Assembly (NCBI GenBank): GCA_021848465.1
Contig: JAJZUP010000001.1
Coordinates: forward strand, 868,001 to 932,000
Direction: 5' to 3'
Origin: Pseudomonadota bacterium
GTDB taxonomy: Bacteria > Pseudomonadota > Gammaproteobacteria > Burkholderiales > Gallionellaceae
DNA: 64,000 nt
Shown here: positions 30,476 through 40,571 of the stretch, piece by piece
Numbering within the stretch: position 1 is the first letter of the stretch
Layout of the letters: each line of letters begins with the position of its first letter
Translations under genes and position numbers: made by a program
The notes under the pieces: generated by a model
Databases searched by the model: none
What the model was told of the DNA's origin: nothing
What the model saw: only the letters and a program-made list of their open reading frames with translations

Positions 30476-30648
30476 AAGATTCTCCGGATTTTGATATTAC
30501 TGGATTAAATTTTAAAGAAATTTATAAATTCGGCAATAAAATTGCGATAAGTGCGAAATTTAGGGATGAATTGGCAAGTGTCTGCTCCAGCTTTGTCGAT
30601 ATGATGGCTTCCGTTGAAATCATACGAATCATGCCCAGGAGAAAGATC
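30476..30648. promoter_or_regulatory. AT-rich divergent control region between lrp-type gene and leuA
   Basis: 173 bases, markedly AT-rich in the first 90 ('GGATTAAATTTTAAAGAAAT'), as expected for Lrp binding and DNA wrapping. I find no consensus -35/-10 pair with normal spacing and no leucine-codon leader peptide. Confidence 0.4.
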
Positions 30649-32340
30649 ATGTTGAGCCATCCCGAAACCAAATATCGCCCGTTCAAGCCCGTGGTGTTGG
30701 CTGACCGCCAGTGGCCGGGCCGCACCATCACCCACCCCCCGATCTGGATGAGCACCGATCTGCGCGATGGCAACCAGGCCTTGTTCGAGCCGATGGATGC
30801 GAGCCGCAAGATGCGCATGTTCCGCATGTTGTGTGACATCGGTTTCAAGGAGATCGAGGTGGCGTTTCCCTCCGCGTCGCAGACTGAATTCGATTTTGTG
30901 CGCAAGCTGATCGAAGACAAGCACATCCCCGATGATGTCACGATCGAAGTGTTGACCCAGGCGCGCGAGCATTTGATCCGCCGCACCATGGAGTCGTTGC
31001 GTGGTGCGCGCCGGGCCATTGTGCATGTGTATAACGCCACCTCAGAGCCGTTCCGTGATGTCGTGTTCGGCATGAGCAAGGCGGAGGTGAAAACGATGGC
31101 GGTGAATGCAGTGAGCCTGATCCGCCAGTTGGCCGATGAGCAGCCCGGGACTGAGTGGGTGTTGCAGTACAGCCCGGAGACCTTTACCGCGACTGAATTG
31201 GAGTTCGCCAAGGAGGTCTGTGACGCGGTGACCGAGACCTGGGGGGCGACCCCGCAGCGCAAGGTTATCCTCAACTTGCCGGCTACGGTGGAGATGGCGA
31301 CGCCCAATGTGTATGCCGACCAGATCGAATGGATGCACCGCAATCTTGCGCGGCGCGACAGCGTGATTATCAGCTTGCATCCGCACAATGATCGTGGCAC
31401 CGCCGTGGCTGCGGCGGAACTCGCCATGATGGCCGGTGCGGACCGCGTGGAAGGGTGTTTGTTTGGCAACGGCGAGCGCACCGGCAATGTGGATATCGTG
31501 ACGCTTGCGCTGAATCTCTACACGCAGGGCATCGCGCCGGGGCTGGATTTTTCGGACATCAATGCGGTGGCACGCACGGTGGAGGAATGCACGCAGTTGT
31601 CGGTCCATCCGCGTCACCCCTATGTGGGCGACCTCGTGTTTACGGCGTTCTCGGGTTCGCATCAGGATGCGATCAAGAAGGGGTTCTCCGCGCAGCAAGG
31701 CGAGTCTGTGTGGAATGTGCCCTATCTTCCGGTGGACCCGAAGGATGTGGGGCGCAGCTACGACTCGGTGATCCGCGTCAATAGCCAGTCCGGCAAGGGC
31801 GGCATTGCCTATCTGCTGGAGACCGAATACGGCATCGTGATGCCGCGCCGCTTGCAGATCGAGTTTTCCGGCGTGGTGCAGAAACATGCCGATGCGCACG
31901 GCGGCGAGATCAGCGCGGCCACGTTGTGGAAGCTGTTCTCGGCCACGTATTTCGAGGCGCAGAGCCCGGTGTGTTATCGCCAGCACCACTTGTTTGAGCA
32001 GGGGGCGATGCAGGGTATCCGGCTGGAAGTGGAGATCGTCGGGCAGCCGCAGATTCTCGCCGGCACCGGCAATGGCCCCATCGATGCTGCTGTGCATGCC
32101 TTGCGTAGCGCCGGAATCGGCGTGCGGGTGTGCAGCTTTGAGGAGCGCGCCATGGCGGCGAGTCGCGAGGGCGGCGATGCGCAAGCGTGCGCCTTCATGG
32201 AAATTACGGATGAGGCGAGCGGAAGCGCATGCTATGGCGTCGGTATGGACGCGAATATCGTGACGGCATCGATCCGGGCGCTGTTCAGCGGGTTGAATCG
32301 TCTTGAAGCGGCTTGGGCCGGCGTCCGCGCTGTGGCATAA
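30649..32340 (+). CDS. leuA: 2-isopropylmalate synthase (long type)
   Basis: Condenses acetyl-CoA with 2-oxoisovalerate, the first committed step of leucine synthesis. It has 563 residues and is of the longer LeuA class ('type 2', related to fungal and actinobacterial enzymes). The DRE-TIM metallolyase barrel shows '[17 protein letters not shown]' and the metal-binding '[18 protein letters not shown]'. A C-terminal LeuA regulatory domain with '[13 protein letters not shown]' would bind leucine. The start is the ATG at 30649 with AGGAGAAAG; the track start lies 26 codons upstream. Confidence 0.95.
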   Translation: MLSHPETKYRPFKPVVLADRQWPGRTITHPPIWMSTDLRDGNQALFEPMDASRKMRMFRMLCDIGFKEIEVAFPSASQTEFDFVRKLIEDKHIPDDVTIEVLTQAREHLIRRTMESLRGARRAIVHVYNATSEPFRDVVFGMSKAEVKTMAVNAVSLIRQLADEQPGTEWVLQYSPETFTATELEFAKEVCDAVTETWGATPQRKVILNLPATVEMATPNVYADQIEWMHRNLARRDSVIISLHPHNDRGTAVAAAELAMMAGADRVEGCLFGNGERTGNVDIVTLALNLYTQGIAPGLDFSDINAVARTVEECTQLSVHPRHPYVGDLVFTAFSGSHQDAIKKGFSAQQGESVWNVPYLPVDPKDVGRSYDSVIRVNSQSGKGGIAYLLETEYGIVMPRRLQIEFSGVVQKHADAHGGEISAATLWKLFSATYFEAQSPVCYRQHHLFEQGAMQGIRLEVEIVGQPQILAGTGNGPIDAAVHALRSAGIGVRVCSFEERAMAASREGGDAQACAFMEITDEASGSACYGVGMDANIVTASIRALFSGLNRLEAAWAGVRAVA

Positions 32341-32341
32341 T
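32313..32341 (+). promoter_or_regulatory. Possible internal promoter for leuC inside the leuA end
   Basis: TTGGGC, 17 bases, CATAAT, then CGCGCGC. The -10 covers the leuA stop codon. The match to consensus is modest, but spacing and discriminator fit other promoters here. Confidence 0.35.
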
Positions 32342-32365
32342 CGCGCGCTCTTGGAAAGAAATGAA

Positions 32366-33766
32366 ATGACTGCAAAAACCTTATACGACAAACTCTGGGA
32401 CTCCCACGTGGTGCGGCAGGAAGCCGACGGCACCGCATTGATCTACATCGACCGGCAATTGGTGCATGAAGTCACCAGCCCGCAGGCCTTTGAGGGTCTC
32501 AAACTGGCGAAGCGCAAGCCGTGGCGCACAGCCTCCATGGTGGCTGTGCCGGATCACAACGTGCCGACCATTAACCGCGCCGCTGGTATCGCCGACCCGA
32601 TCTCGCGCACCCAAGTGGAAACGCTGGATGCCAATTGTGCCGAGTTCGGCATCGTGGAATTCAAGATGGGCGACATCCGCCAGGGCATCGTGCATGTGAT
32701 CGGCCCCGAGCAGGGCGCGACCTTGCCAGGCATGACGGTGGTGTGCGGCGATTCCCACACCAGCACGCATGGCGCGTTCGCCGCGCTGGCGCACGGCATC
32801 GGCACCAGCGAAGTGGAGCATGTGATGGCGACGCAGTGCCTGGTGGCGAAGAAATCCAAAGCCATGCTGGTCAAGGTGGACGGCAAGCTCGGTCATGGTG
32901 TGACCGCCAAGGACATCGCGCTGGCCGTGATCGGCAAGATCGGCACCGCCGGCGGCACTGGCTACGCCATCGAGTTTGCCGGCAGCGCCATTCAGGGCTT
33001 GAGCATGGAAGGCCGCATGACCCTGTGCAACATGGCCATCGAGGCCGGGGCGCGTGCCGGGATGGTGGCGTGCGACGACACTACGATCAACTACGTGAAG
33101 GGGCGGCCGTTCGCGCCCAAGGACAGCGATTGGGACAAGGCCGTGGCGTACTGGAAGACGCTGCACAGCGATGCTGGTGCGAAATTCGATGCCACGATCG
33201 AACTGGATGCCGCACAGATCCGGCCGCAAGTGACCTGGGGTACTTCGCCCGAAATGGTGACCTCGATTGACGGGCGCGTGCCGAACCCGGCGTCTGCGCC
33301 GGATGCAGTGAAGCGCGGTGACTGGGAGCGCGCCTTGCAGTACATGGGGCTCAAGGCCGATACGCCGATCAATGAGATCAAGGTGGACAAGGTGTTTATT
33401 GGATCCTGCACCAATGCGCGCATTGAGGATATGCGCGAGGCGGCGGCGGTCGCCAAGGGCAAGAAGGTGGCCGCCAATGTGAAGCTGGCGATGGTGGTGC
33501 CGGGGTCCGGCCTGGTGAAGGCGCAGGCCGAGCAGGAAGGGCTGGACAAGATTTTTGTGGCCGCCGGTTTCGAGTGGCGCGATCCGGGGTGTTCGATGTG
33601 TCTGGCGATGAACGATGACCGGCTGGAGCCGGGTGAGCGTTGTGCCTCCACTTCGAACCGCAACTTCGAAGGGCGTCAGGGGCAGGGCGGGCGTACGCAC
33701 CTGGTGAGCCCGGCGATGGCGGCGGCGGCGGCGATTGCAGGACACTTTGTGGATGTCAGCCGTTAA
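32366..33766 (+). CDS. leuC: 3-isopropylmalate dehydratase large subunit
   Basis: An aconitase-fold subunit of 466 residues that isomerises 2- to 3-isopropylmalate. The 4Fe-4S ligands are the cysteines in '[16 protein letters not shown]', '[15 protein letters not shown]' and 'GCSMCLAMN'. The start is the ATG encoding [14 protein letters not shown]; the track adds 21 residues. It lies 25 bases after leuA and overlaps the small secreted-protein gene by 14 bases. Confidence 0.97.
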   Translation: MTAKTLYDKLWDSHVVRQEADGTALIYIDRQLVHEVTSPQAFEGLKLAKRKPWRTASMVAVPDHNVPTINRAAGIADPISRTQVETLDANCAEFGIVEFKMGDIRQGIVHVIGPEQGATLPGMTVVCGDSHTSTHGAFAALAHGIGTSEVEHVMATQCLVAKKSKAMLVKVDGKLGHGVTAKDIALAVIGKIGTAGGTGYAIEFAGSAIQGLSMEGRMTLCNMAIEAGARAGMVACDDTTINYVKGRPFAPKDSDWDKAVAYWKTLHSDAGAKFDATIELDAAQIRPQVTWGTSPEMVTSIDGRVPNPASAPDAVKRGDWERALQYMGLKADTPINEIKVDKVFIGSCTNARIEDMREAAAVAKGKKVAANVKLAMVVPGSGLVKAQAEQEGLDKIFVAAGFEWRDPGCSMCLAMNDDRLEPGERCASTSNRNFEGRQGQGGRTHLVSPAMAAAAAIAGHFVDVSR

Positions 33767-34004
33767 GGTTGGACGTTTGTTTTTGATTGCCGCCCTGTGG
33801 CTGGGCTGCATGCAAGGAGCAACGGCACGGGAAGAGGAGTCTGCCAAGCGGCTGGAAGCGGATTTGGCCAAAGTGGGGCGCTCCGTCGAAAAAGGCCTGC
33901 ATGAGGGTGGCGAAGCTGTAGCTAAAGGCGCCCGTAAAGCCGGCGGCTGGTTGGGTAAACAGATGCAGCAGGGCGGCAAAAAATTGGAAAAGGCAGGTAA
34001 GTGA
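33753..34004 (+). CDS. Small secreted protein between leuC and leuD (entericidin-like)
   Basis: An 83-residue protein with a Sec signal ([19 protein letters not shown]...) likely cleaved after ATA, although the LWLGC segment could be a non-standard lipobox. The mature part is short, highly charged and amphipathic, with repeated '[20 protein letters not shown]'-like glycine/lysine helix turns. Small entericidin-type lipoproteins sit between leuC and leuD in several betaproteobacteria (recalled, not checked), and this resembles them in size and position. It overlaps the leuC end, and its stop codon overlaps the leuD ATG by one base, so it is built into the operon. Function unproven. Confidence 0.7.
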   Translation: MSAVKVGRLFLIAALWLGCMQGATAREEESAKRLEADLAKVGRSVEKGLHEGGEAVAKGARKAGGWLGKQMQQGGKKLEKAGK

Positions 34005-34642
34005 TGCGTAAATTTGAATTATTGGATGGCGTGGTGGTGCCGTTGGATCGTGCCAATGTGGATACCGACGCGATTATCCCGAAGCAATTTTTGAAATCGA
34101 TCAAACGCAGCGGCTTCGGTCCGAATGCGTTCGACGAGTGGCGTTATCTCGACCACGGCGAGCCGGGTATGGACAATGGCAAGCGCCCGCTGAACAAGGA
34201 CTTCGTGCTGAACCAGCCGCGCTATCAGGGGGCGCAGATATTGCTTGCGCGCGAGAACTTCGGCTGCGGCTCTTCGCGCGAGCATGCGCCTTGGGCATTG
34301 GAAGATTACGGTTTTCGCGTCATCATCGCGCCGAGCTTCGCCGACATCTTTTTCAACAACTGTTTCAAGAACGGGTTGTTGCCGATCAAGCTCGCGGCGG
34401 ACAAAGTGGATGTGTTGTTCAAGGCAGTAGAAGCGAATGTCGGCTACAAGCTGAAGGTCGACCTGGAAAAGCAAACTATCACCACGCCGGATGGCTCGGC
34501 CTATCCTTTCGAGGTGGATGCCTTCCGCAAGCATTGCCTGTTGAACGGGCTGGATGACATCGGCCTGACTTTGCAGCATGTTGAGGACATCAAGGCATTT
34601 GAGGCAAAACACAGGGCGGCGCAGCCCTGGTTGTTCGCATAA
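34004..34642 (+). CDS. leuD: 3-isopropylmalate dehydratase small subunit
   Basis: A 212-residue swivel-domain partner of LeuC. Conserved '[14 protein letters not shown]' at the N-terminus and '[15 protein letters not shown]' in the middle. I chose the ATG at 34004, which overlaps the upstream stop (TGATG). The GTG one codon earlier is less likely. Confidence 0.97.
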   Translation: MRKFELLDGVVVPLDRANVDTDAIIPKQFLKSIKRSGFGPNAFDEWRYLDHGEPGMDNGKRPLNKDFVLNQPRYQGAQILLARENFGCGSSREHAPWALEDYGFRVIIAPSFADIFFNNCFKNGLLPIKLAADKVDVLFKAVEANVGYKLKVDLEKQTITTPDGSAYPFEVDAFRKHCLLNGLDDIGLTLQHVEDIKAFEAKHRAAQPWLFA

Positions 34643-34671
34643 TCATTCTGTTAATTGGATTGGAATCGTAA

Positions 34672-35736
34672 ATGAAGATCGCAGTATTGCCGGGTGACGG
34701 CATCGGACCGGAGATCGTCGCGCAAGCGGTGAAAGTGTTGGAGGCCTTGCGCAGCGACGGCCTGAAGATCGAGATGGAGCACGCACACATCGGCGGTGCG
34801 GGTTATGACGCGGCAAAGGACCCGTTGCCGGAAGCGACGCTGAAGCTGTCGCAACAGTCCGACGCGGTGTTGCTCGGTGCGGTGGGTGGCTATCAGTACG
34901 ATACGCTGCCGCGCCCCATGCGTCCGGAGCAGGGCCTGTTGCGCATCCGCAAGGGGCTCGGTCTGTTCGCCAACCTGCGTCCGGCGCTGGTGTATCCCGA
35001 GCTGGTGAATTCCTCCAGCCTCAAGCCGGAGCTGGTGTCCGGTCTGGACATCATGATCCTGCGAGAACTGACTGGCGATATTTACTTCGGCCAGCCGCGC
35101 GGCATTCGCACGCTGGATAATGGCGAGCGTCAGGGTTTCGACACCATGCACTACAGCGAGTCGGAAGTGCGTCGCGTGGCGCATGTCGGCTTCCAGATTG
35201 CGATGAAGCGCAACAAAAAGATGTGCTCGGTGGACAAGGCCAATGTGCTGGATACCAGCATGTTCTGGCGCGAGATCGTCACCGAGGTGGCGAAGGAATA
35301 TCCGCAAGTGGAGTTGAGCCACATGTACGTGGACAACGCCGCGATGCAGTTGGTGCGTGCGCCCAAGCAGTTCGACGTGATCCTGACCGGCAATATCTTC
35401 GGCGACATCCTGTCCGACGAGGCTTCGATGCTGACCGGCTCCATCGGCATGCTGCCGTCGGCTTCGCTGGACGCGAACAACAAGGGCCTGTACGAGCCGT
35501 GCCACGGCTCCGCACCTGACATCGCCGGTAAGGACATCGCGAATCCGCTGGCGACCATCCTGTCGGTGGCGATGATGCTGCGCTATACCTTCGCTGACGA
35601 GGCGAATGCGCAGCGCATTGAGAAGGCGGTACGCAAGGTGTTGCAGCAGGGCATCCGTACCGGCGACATCTGGCAGGAAGGCATGCAGAAAGTTGGCTGC
35701 GTCGCGATGGGTGATGCGGTAGTGAAGGCGATGTGA
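34672..35736 (+). CDS. leuB: 3-isopropylmalate dehydrogenase
   Basis: Oxidatively decarboxylates 3-isopropylmalate with NAD+ in leucine synthesis. It has 354 residues. N-terminal '[18 protein letters not shown]', substrate-binding arginines in '[17 protein letters not shown]', '[14 protein letters not shown]', the metal-binding '[14 protein letters not shown]' and '[18 protein letters not shown]' are all present. It is the last leu gene, 29 bases after leuD, followed by a hairpin. Confidence 0.98.
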   Translation: MKIAVLPGDGIGPEIVAQAVKVLEALRSDGLKIEMEHAHIGGAGYDAAKDPLPEATLKLSQQSDAVLLGAVGGYQYDTLPRPMRPEQGLLRIRKGLGLFANLRPALVYPELVNSSSLKPELVSGLDIMILRELTGDIYFGQPRGIRTLDNGERQGFDTMHYSESEVRRVAHVGFQIAMKRNKKMCSVDKANVLDTSMFWREIVTEVAKEYPQVELSHMYVDNAAMQLVRAPKQFDVILTGNIFGDILSDEASMLTGSIGMLPSASLDANNKGLYEPCHGSAPDIAGKDIANPLATILSVAMMLRYTFADEANAQRIEKAVRKVLQQGIRTGDIWQEGMQKVGCVAMGDAVVKAM

Positions 35737-35758
35737 AACAAGGGAGGGGTAAAGAGGG

Positions 35759-35802
35759 AAGGGTGAAGGGTAACGGCGGTGCTGCGGTTACCCTTCACCC
35801 TT
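35759..35802 (+). repeat. Purine-rich hairpin between leuB and asd
   Basis: AAGGGTGAAGGGTAAC (35759-35774) pairs perfectly with GTTACCCTTCACCCTT (35787-35802) around a 12-base loop. There is no clean T-run, so termination would be imperfect. It resembles the repeat after grpE. Confidence 0.55.
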
Positions 35803-35856
35803 TACCCTTGAGCACCGCAGGTGCGATCCCTTCCCAATTGAACTGAGGAAAGAAAA

Positions 35857-36960
35857 ATGAAAGTAGGTCTGGTCGGTTGGCGCGGAATGGTTGGTTCGGT
35901 GCTCATGCAGCGCATGCGTGAGGAGAAGGATTTCGACCTGATTGATGCAGTGTTCTTTACCACCTCCAATGTTGGCGGCGATGCCCCTGCCGAAGGCAAG
36001 GGCGCGAAGCTGAAAGATGCGAATGACATCGACGCACTGAAGGTGATGGATGCGATCATCTCCTGCCAGGGGGGCGACTACACTACAGATATATTCCCCA
36101 AGTTGCGCGCGGCTGGCTGGAACGGCTACTGGATTGATGCGGCTTCGACGCTGCGTATGGAAGAGGATGCGGTGATTATCCTTGATCCGGTCAATCGCAA
36201 TGTGATTGATGCCGCGTTGGCGCGTGGCGTGAAGAATTATATCGGCGGCAACTGCACCAACAGCATCCTGCTGATGGGGCTGGGCGGCTTGTTCCATGCC
36301 GGGCTGGTGGAGTGGGTGTCGTCGATGACCTACCAGGCGGCATCCGGCGCAGGCGCGCAGAACATGCGCGAACTGCTGAAGCAGATGGGCATGGTGCACG
36401 ATTCGGTGGCCGAGCTGTTGCAGGACGACAAGTCCGCCATCCTGGAGATCGACCGCCGCGTGGCGGAAGCGTTGCGCTCCAGCGAGATGCCGACCGAACA
36501 TTTCGGCGCACCGCTGGCGGGCAGCCTGATCCCCTGGATCGACAAGCAACTGGAGAACGGCCAATCCAAGGAAGAGTGGAAAGGCAAGGCCGAGGTCAAC
36601 AAGATTCTGGGCACGACTTCCGCCATTCCGGTGGATGGCCTGTGTGTGCGCATCGGGGCGATGCGTTGCCACAGCCTGGCTTTGACGCTCAAGTTGAAGA
36701 AGGATGTGCCGTTAAGCGAGATCGAAGCGCTGATCAAGGGCGGCAACCCGTGGGTCAAGTTCGTGCCGAACGAGCGCGCTATCTCGGTGCGTGAGCTGAC
36801 GCCGGCGGCGGTGACCGGCAAGCTGGATGTGGCCGTGGGACGCGTGCGCAAGATGGAGTTGGGCGCGGAATACCTGGCTGCGTTCGTGTGTGGCGACCAG
36901 TTGCTGTGGGGAGCGGCAGAGCCGCTACGGCGCATGCTCCGGATTGTTCTGGAGCGCTGA
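35857..36960 (+). CDS. asd: Aspartate-semialdehyde dehydrogenase
   Basis: Reduces aspartyl phosphate to aspartate semialdehyde, the branch point to lysine/diaminopimelate, threonine and methionine. It has 367 residues, the size of the gammaproteobacterial-type enzyme. N-terminal NADPH motif '[18 protein letters not shown]', catalytic cysteine in '[15 protein letters not shown]', and '[16 protein letters not shown]'. It supplies the substrate chain that ends in lysA further along the window. The leuB-asd-fimV order is typical of betaproteobacteria. Confidence 0.97.
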   Translation: MKVGLVGWRGMVGSVLMQRMREEKDFDLIDAVFFTTSNVGGDAPAEGKGAKLKDANDIDALKVMDAIISCQGGDYTTDIFPKLRAAGWNGYWIDAASTLRMEEDAVIILDPVNRNVIDAALARGVKNYIGGNCTNSILLMGLGGLFHAGLVEWVSSMTYQAASGAGAQNMRELLKQMGMVHDSVAELLQDDKSAILEIDRRVAEALRSSEMPTEHFGAPLAGSLIPWIDKQLENGQSKEEWKGKAEVNKILGTTSAIPVDGLCVRIGAMRCHSLALTLKLKKDVPLSEIEALIKGGNPWVKFVPNERAISVRELTPAAVTGKLDVAVGRVRKMELGAEYLAAFVCGDQLLWGAAEPLRRMLRIVLER

Positions 36961-37085
36961 CCGCGCTTCTGGAACCAGATTCAAAATGCCGGGTTAGCGG
37001 TTGAATTTAAAGGGAAGGTGAGCTTGCATCACCAACTCTATGATGTTAGTCTGAACAACATTTCGAAAAATTAAAGGGTGGCAGC

Positions 37086-39887
37086 GTGCTGAAATCACAT
37101 CTGAAAGCGTTAATTCTTCTTGCCGGTGCGGCATGGTCAGGGGTGGCCGCTGCCGTGGGTTTTGGTGGAATCAATGTTACTTCTTCGCTGGGGCGCCCGC
37201 TGTCTGCCGAGATCGAGCTGGTATCAGTCAGCCAGTCGGATAAAGCCGGTCTGGCTGCCAAACTGGCATCTCCCGATGCGTTCAAGGGCGCGGGCATCGA
37301 CTACCCGTCCACGCTTCCCAAACTGAAGTTTTCCATTGAAACGCGCAGCAATGGCGAGCCCTACATCAAACTGACCTCAACGCAGCCGGTCAATGAGCCG
37401 TTTGTCAGTTTGCTGATTGAATTGTCCTGGTCTTCCGGGCGCTTGCTGCGTGAATATACTTTCCTGCTTGATCCTCCGGGGTTTGTAGCGGAGCAACCGG
37501 CAGAAGCGGCAGTCAAGCCGATCGAGCCGGTTGTCGTTGCGCCGGCGGCCTCTGCGCCGGTTGCGGTTCCGGAACCGGCTCCGGCGCCGATCGCGGTAGC
37601 GGCTCCGGCGGCTGAAGTGGCTGCGGTATCGGCCTCAGCGCCAGTCGAGGCTGAGGCAGTGGCTGCGGCTTCGCAGCCGGTGGAGGCGGCGCAAGTGGCT
37701 GCCGCATCGGCGCCTGTTGCCGAGGAGACCAAACCCGTTGAAACGGTGGTAGCGCCGCCTGCCGCCGAAACCATCAAGGCGGAAGCTCCGGCCAAGGTTG
37801 AAGAGAGGAAAACCGGACCGGATTCGGTGACGGTCAAGCGCGGTGACACGCTGGGCAAGATTGCGATGGAAACCAAGCAGACCGACGTGAGCCTGGAGCG
37901 CATGCTGGTGGCGTTGTACCGCACCAACACCGATGCGTTTGCCGGCAACAATATGAACCGGCTGCGTACCGGCAAGATTTTGCATATGCCGCAGGAAGAA
38001 AACCTGGATAAATTGAGCCAAGCCGAAGCCGTGAAAGAAGTGCGTGCGCAAGTGGCGGACTGGAATGCGTACCGGCAGAAACTGGCTGGTGCGATGGCGG
38101 CGTCGGGCGAGCAGCATGCAGCTCAGGAGGCTTCCGGCAAAATCAGCACTGCGGTAGTAGACAAGACGCCAGCCGCACCAGCTGCGGGCGCGGAGGTGTT
38201 GAAACTGTCCAAGGGCGAGGCTCCGGGTGACCAGACTACCGCAGGCGGCAAGGCAGGTTCCGCCAAGGAAAAGGCCAAGGAAAAAGCCAATGCACGCGAC
38301 GAAGAGACGGTGGCAAAAACCAAGGCATTGCAGGAATCCGAGCAGCGTACCGCGATGCTTGAGCAGAACATCAAGGAAATGCAGCGACTGGTCGAATTGA
38401 AGAACCAGGCTGCAGCGCAGGCAGCTTCGGCGGCAACCGCTGCACCTGTGGCCAAACCGAAACCAGTCGCACCCAAAGTGGTGGCTCCTCCGCCTTCACT
38501 GCTGGATGACATCATGGGTAACCCGGTATATCTCGGGGCCGGCGCAGCCGTTGTGCTCGGCCTGGGGGGCTTGTTGCTGATGCGCGTGCGCCAGCGCCAG
38601 GCAAAGGGCAAGAAATTTACCGGAGAAGAAACCGGCAGCGCGACCGGCAGGATCGTGGCGCCTGTTGAACCTTCTCCTGATACCGGCGATTTCACTTCGC
38701 ATTTCACGCCGGTTGCAGAAACCGCAGCCGAAGAGCTGGACCCGATCGGCGAGGCCGACATGTTCCTGAATTTCGGACGCGATGTGCAGGCCGAAGAGGT
38801 GCTGAAGGATGCCTTGACCCGCGACCCGTCGAACAACAAAATCAAACTGAAACTGTTGTCGATTTATTCCAGTCGCAAGGACACCAAATCGTTCTATGTG
38901 TATGCGATGGAGATCAAGGGGTCCGGCGACGAAGCCGCCTGGGCGCAGGCGGCAGCCATGGGGCTGGCGCTGGAGCCGTCCAATCCAGCATACGGCGGTG
39001 CCGAGGCAGCAGCCCCGGTTCCGGAAACGTCGGTGCCACCTGCAGTGGACTTTGATCTCGGCGCAGTCGAGGCAAGCGCTGGGCAGACCATGATTGATCT
39101 GGAAGGAGGGCTGAACAAGCCTGCCGTCGGCGAGCAGACTTCAATCATGTCTGCGGCCGAACTGCAGTCGCTGCAGGAATCGCCAATGGACTTTGATGTG
39201 ACCACTACGCGTCCCGGACTCAATGTGCCTTCTGCGGATGAGCCAAAGCTGGATGTGACGTCGATGGATTTTGACGTGACCGGCACCCATCCTGGCTTGA
39301 GCGCGGCAACCGAAGAAGCCCAGCAGTTGGACGTTGCGGCGATGGATTTCGATATAACCGGCGTGAATGCGGGTGCTAAAACCGTTGCCGAGGCTCAGGA
39401 ACCCGCCGCAGAAATGTCGGGTATCGACTTCGATGTAACCGGAGTCCAGGGTAAGGTCGCCGAGCCGGCCAAGGCCGCTGAACCATTGCCGTCGTTGAAC
39501 CTGGATGACCTGGTGTTTGAAGCGCCAGCCATGCCTAAAGCTGAGCCGGAGCAAGTGGCCGTTGCGGAAGACAAGGGGCTGGAGTTCAGTATCGACATCC
39601 CGGATATCAAGGCAGAGCCGGCAGCACCTGCTGCTCCGGCAGCGCCATCCTTGGGTTTGAGCGAAATCAGCCTGAGTCTGGACGATTCAGTACAATCTGC
39701 CGCAACTCCTGCACAGGAAGTGAAGGATGAGCGCTGGCAAGAGGTTGCGACGAAGCTGGACCTGGCCAAGGCCTATCAGGAGATGGGCGACCAGGCTGGC
39801 GCGCGCGAAATACTCGAGGAAGTAGTGCGTGACGGCGACGAGCAGCAGCGCGCCACAGCACAGGAATTGCTGCAGCAGCTTGGATAA
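37086..39887 (+). CDS. fimV: FimV-type pilus assembly / polar hub protein
   Basis: A 933-residue inner-membrane protein with a GTG start. In Pseudomonas and Neisseria relatives FimV binds peptidoglycan and supports type IV pilus and type II secretion assembly and polar signalling. Order: signal segment (1-23), conserved FimV N-terminal domain (about 24-130, 'VGFGGINVTSSLGRPLSAEI'), an Ala/Pro/Val-rich linker, LysM (about 247-300), a coiled coil (about 400-450), TM (about 483-500), a TPR-like segment (about 555-610), an acidic repeat region (701-785) and the conserved C-terminal FimV helix pair (about 883-933). A strong terminator follows. Confidence 0.93.
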   Translation: MLKSHLKALILLAGAAWSGVAAAVGFGGINVTSSLGRPLSAEIELVSVSQSDKAGLAAKLASPDAFKGAGIDYPSTLPKLKFSIETRSNGEPYIKLTSTQPVNEPFVSLLIELSWSSGRLLREYTFLLDPPGFVAEQPAEAAVKPIEPVVVAPAASAPVAVPEPAPAPIAVAAPAAEVAAVSASAPVEAEAVAAASQPVEAAQVAAASAPVAEETKPVETVVAPPAAETIKAEAPAKVEERKTGPDSVTVKRGDTLGKIAMETKQTDVSLERMLVALYRTNTDAFAGNNMNRLRTGKILHMPQEENLDKLSQAEAVKEVRAQVADWNAYRQKLAGAMAASGEQHAAQEASGKISTAVVDKTPAAPAAGAEVLKLSKGEAPGDQTTAGGKAGSAKEKAKEKANARDEETVAKTKALQESEQRTAMLEQNIKEMQRLVELKNQAAAQAASAATAAPVAKPKPVAPKVVAPPPSLLDDIMGNPVYLGAGAAVVLGLGGLLLMRVRQRQAKGKKFTGEETGSATGRIVAPVEPSPDTGDFTSHFTPVAETAAEELDPIGEADMFLNFGRDVQAEEVLKDALTRDPSNNKIKLKLLSIYSSRKDTKSFYVYAMEIKGSGDEAAWAQAAAMGLALEPSNPAYGGAEAAAPVPETSVPPAVDFDLGAVEASAGQTMIDLEGGLNKPAVGEQTSIMSAAELQSLQESPMDFDVTTTRPGLNVPSADEPKLDVTSMDFDVTGTHPGLSAATEEAQQLDVAAMDFDITGVNAGAKTVAEAQEPAAEMSGIDFDVTGVQGKVAEPAKAAEPLPSLNLDDLVFEAPAMPKAEPEQVAVAEDKGLEFSIDIPDIKAEPAAPAAPAAPSLGLSEISLSLDDSVQSAATPAQEVKDERWQEVATKLDLAKAYQEMGDQAGAREILEEVVRDGDEQQRATAQELLQQLG
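39186..39440 (+). repeat. Four tandem M/I-DFD-V/I-T repeats in FimV
   Basis: The hexapeptide [MI]DFD[VI]T starts at residues 701, 727, 753 and 780, spaced 26, 26 and 27 residues, each followed by a G- or P-containing turn and an acidic stretch. A degenerate copy (VDFDL) lies at 654. The DNA copies differ in many third positions, so the repeat is old and kept at the protein level. Confidence 0.8.
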
Positions 39888-39905
39888 CTTGCAGCGAGCA
39901 GTAAG

Positions 39906-39943
39906 ATCGGCAGCCATCCAGCATGGCTGCCGATTTTTATTTT
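39906..39943 (+). terminator. Intrinsic terminator after fimV
   Basis: ATCGGCAGCCAT-CCAGC-ATGGCTGCCGAT followed by TTTTATTTT. A 12-bp perfect stem with a T-run; a strong terminator. Confidence 0.9.
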
Positions 39944-39959
39944 GGGGAGCTTGAAACCG

Positions 39960-40571
39960 ATGGTGCCGCATCCGGCGACGCAAATCATGGCGTGGAGTGT
40001 GTTTGCGGTAATGACGCAAACACTCCAATCACTGCCTGTACTGGGCGGCCTGACCAGCTTGCTGGCGTTGCTCGCATTCAGTCTGCACGAGCGGCGCCTG
40101 TTCGAACTGATGTACCGGGCGCGCTGGATATTTTTGTCGCTGATGCTGATCTACGCCTACGCAACCCCGGGGGATGCCCTGTGGCAGGGAATGTTTGCAC
40201 CGAGCCGGGAGGGAGTCGAGGAAGGTGCGCTGCAGTTGCTGCGCCTGCTATCCGTGCTGTCCGGCCTGGCGATCCTGCTGACGTCATTAACGCGGGAAAA
40301 GTTGATCAGCGGCATTTACGCGCTGTTGTATCCGCTGCGCTATGTGGGGTTGGCGCCGCAACGCGCCGCAGTACGGCTGGCGCTTACCCTGCACTATGCC
40401 GAAACGGCTATGCGCGAAACGGCAAGCGATTGGCGCGGCACCATCGCTACGACATTGGCGGCGAAAGGTGCGGGGGATGTCAGGATTGCACTGGAGATGA
40501 CGGCACCCAACTGGGCAGACGCAGTGTTGCTGTGCGTGACGATCGGCATGTTGGCGGGAATGTGGTTATGA
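39960..40571 (+). CDS. EcfT/CbiQ-like transmembrane protein (orphan)
   Basis: A 203-residue protein with four to five hydrophobic helices, resembling the T component of energy-coupling-factor vitamin/metal transporters. The C-terminal half holds the coupling-helix-like 'LLYPLRYVGLAPQRAAVRLALTL' region and 'GDWRGT'-like loop residues. The usual A-R-G ATPase-coupling motifs are not clear. No ATPase (EcfA) or S component lies nearby. The start is the ATG at 39960 with GGGGAG; its end overlaps truA by 4 bases (ATGA). It may work with ATPases encoded elsewhere or have another role. Confidence 0.7.
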   Translation: MVPHPATQIMAWSVFAVMTQTLQSLPVLGGLTSLLALLAFSLHERRLFELMYRARWIFLSLMLIYAYATPGDALWQGMFAPSREGVEEGALQLLRLLSVLSGLAILLTSLTREKLISGIYALLYPLRYVGLAPQRAAVRLALTLHYAETAMRETASDWRGTIATTLAAKGAGDVRIALEMTAPNWADAVLLCVTIGMLAGMWL

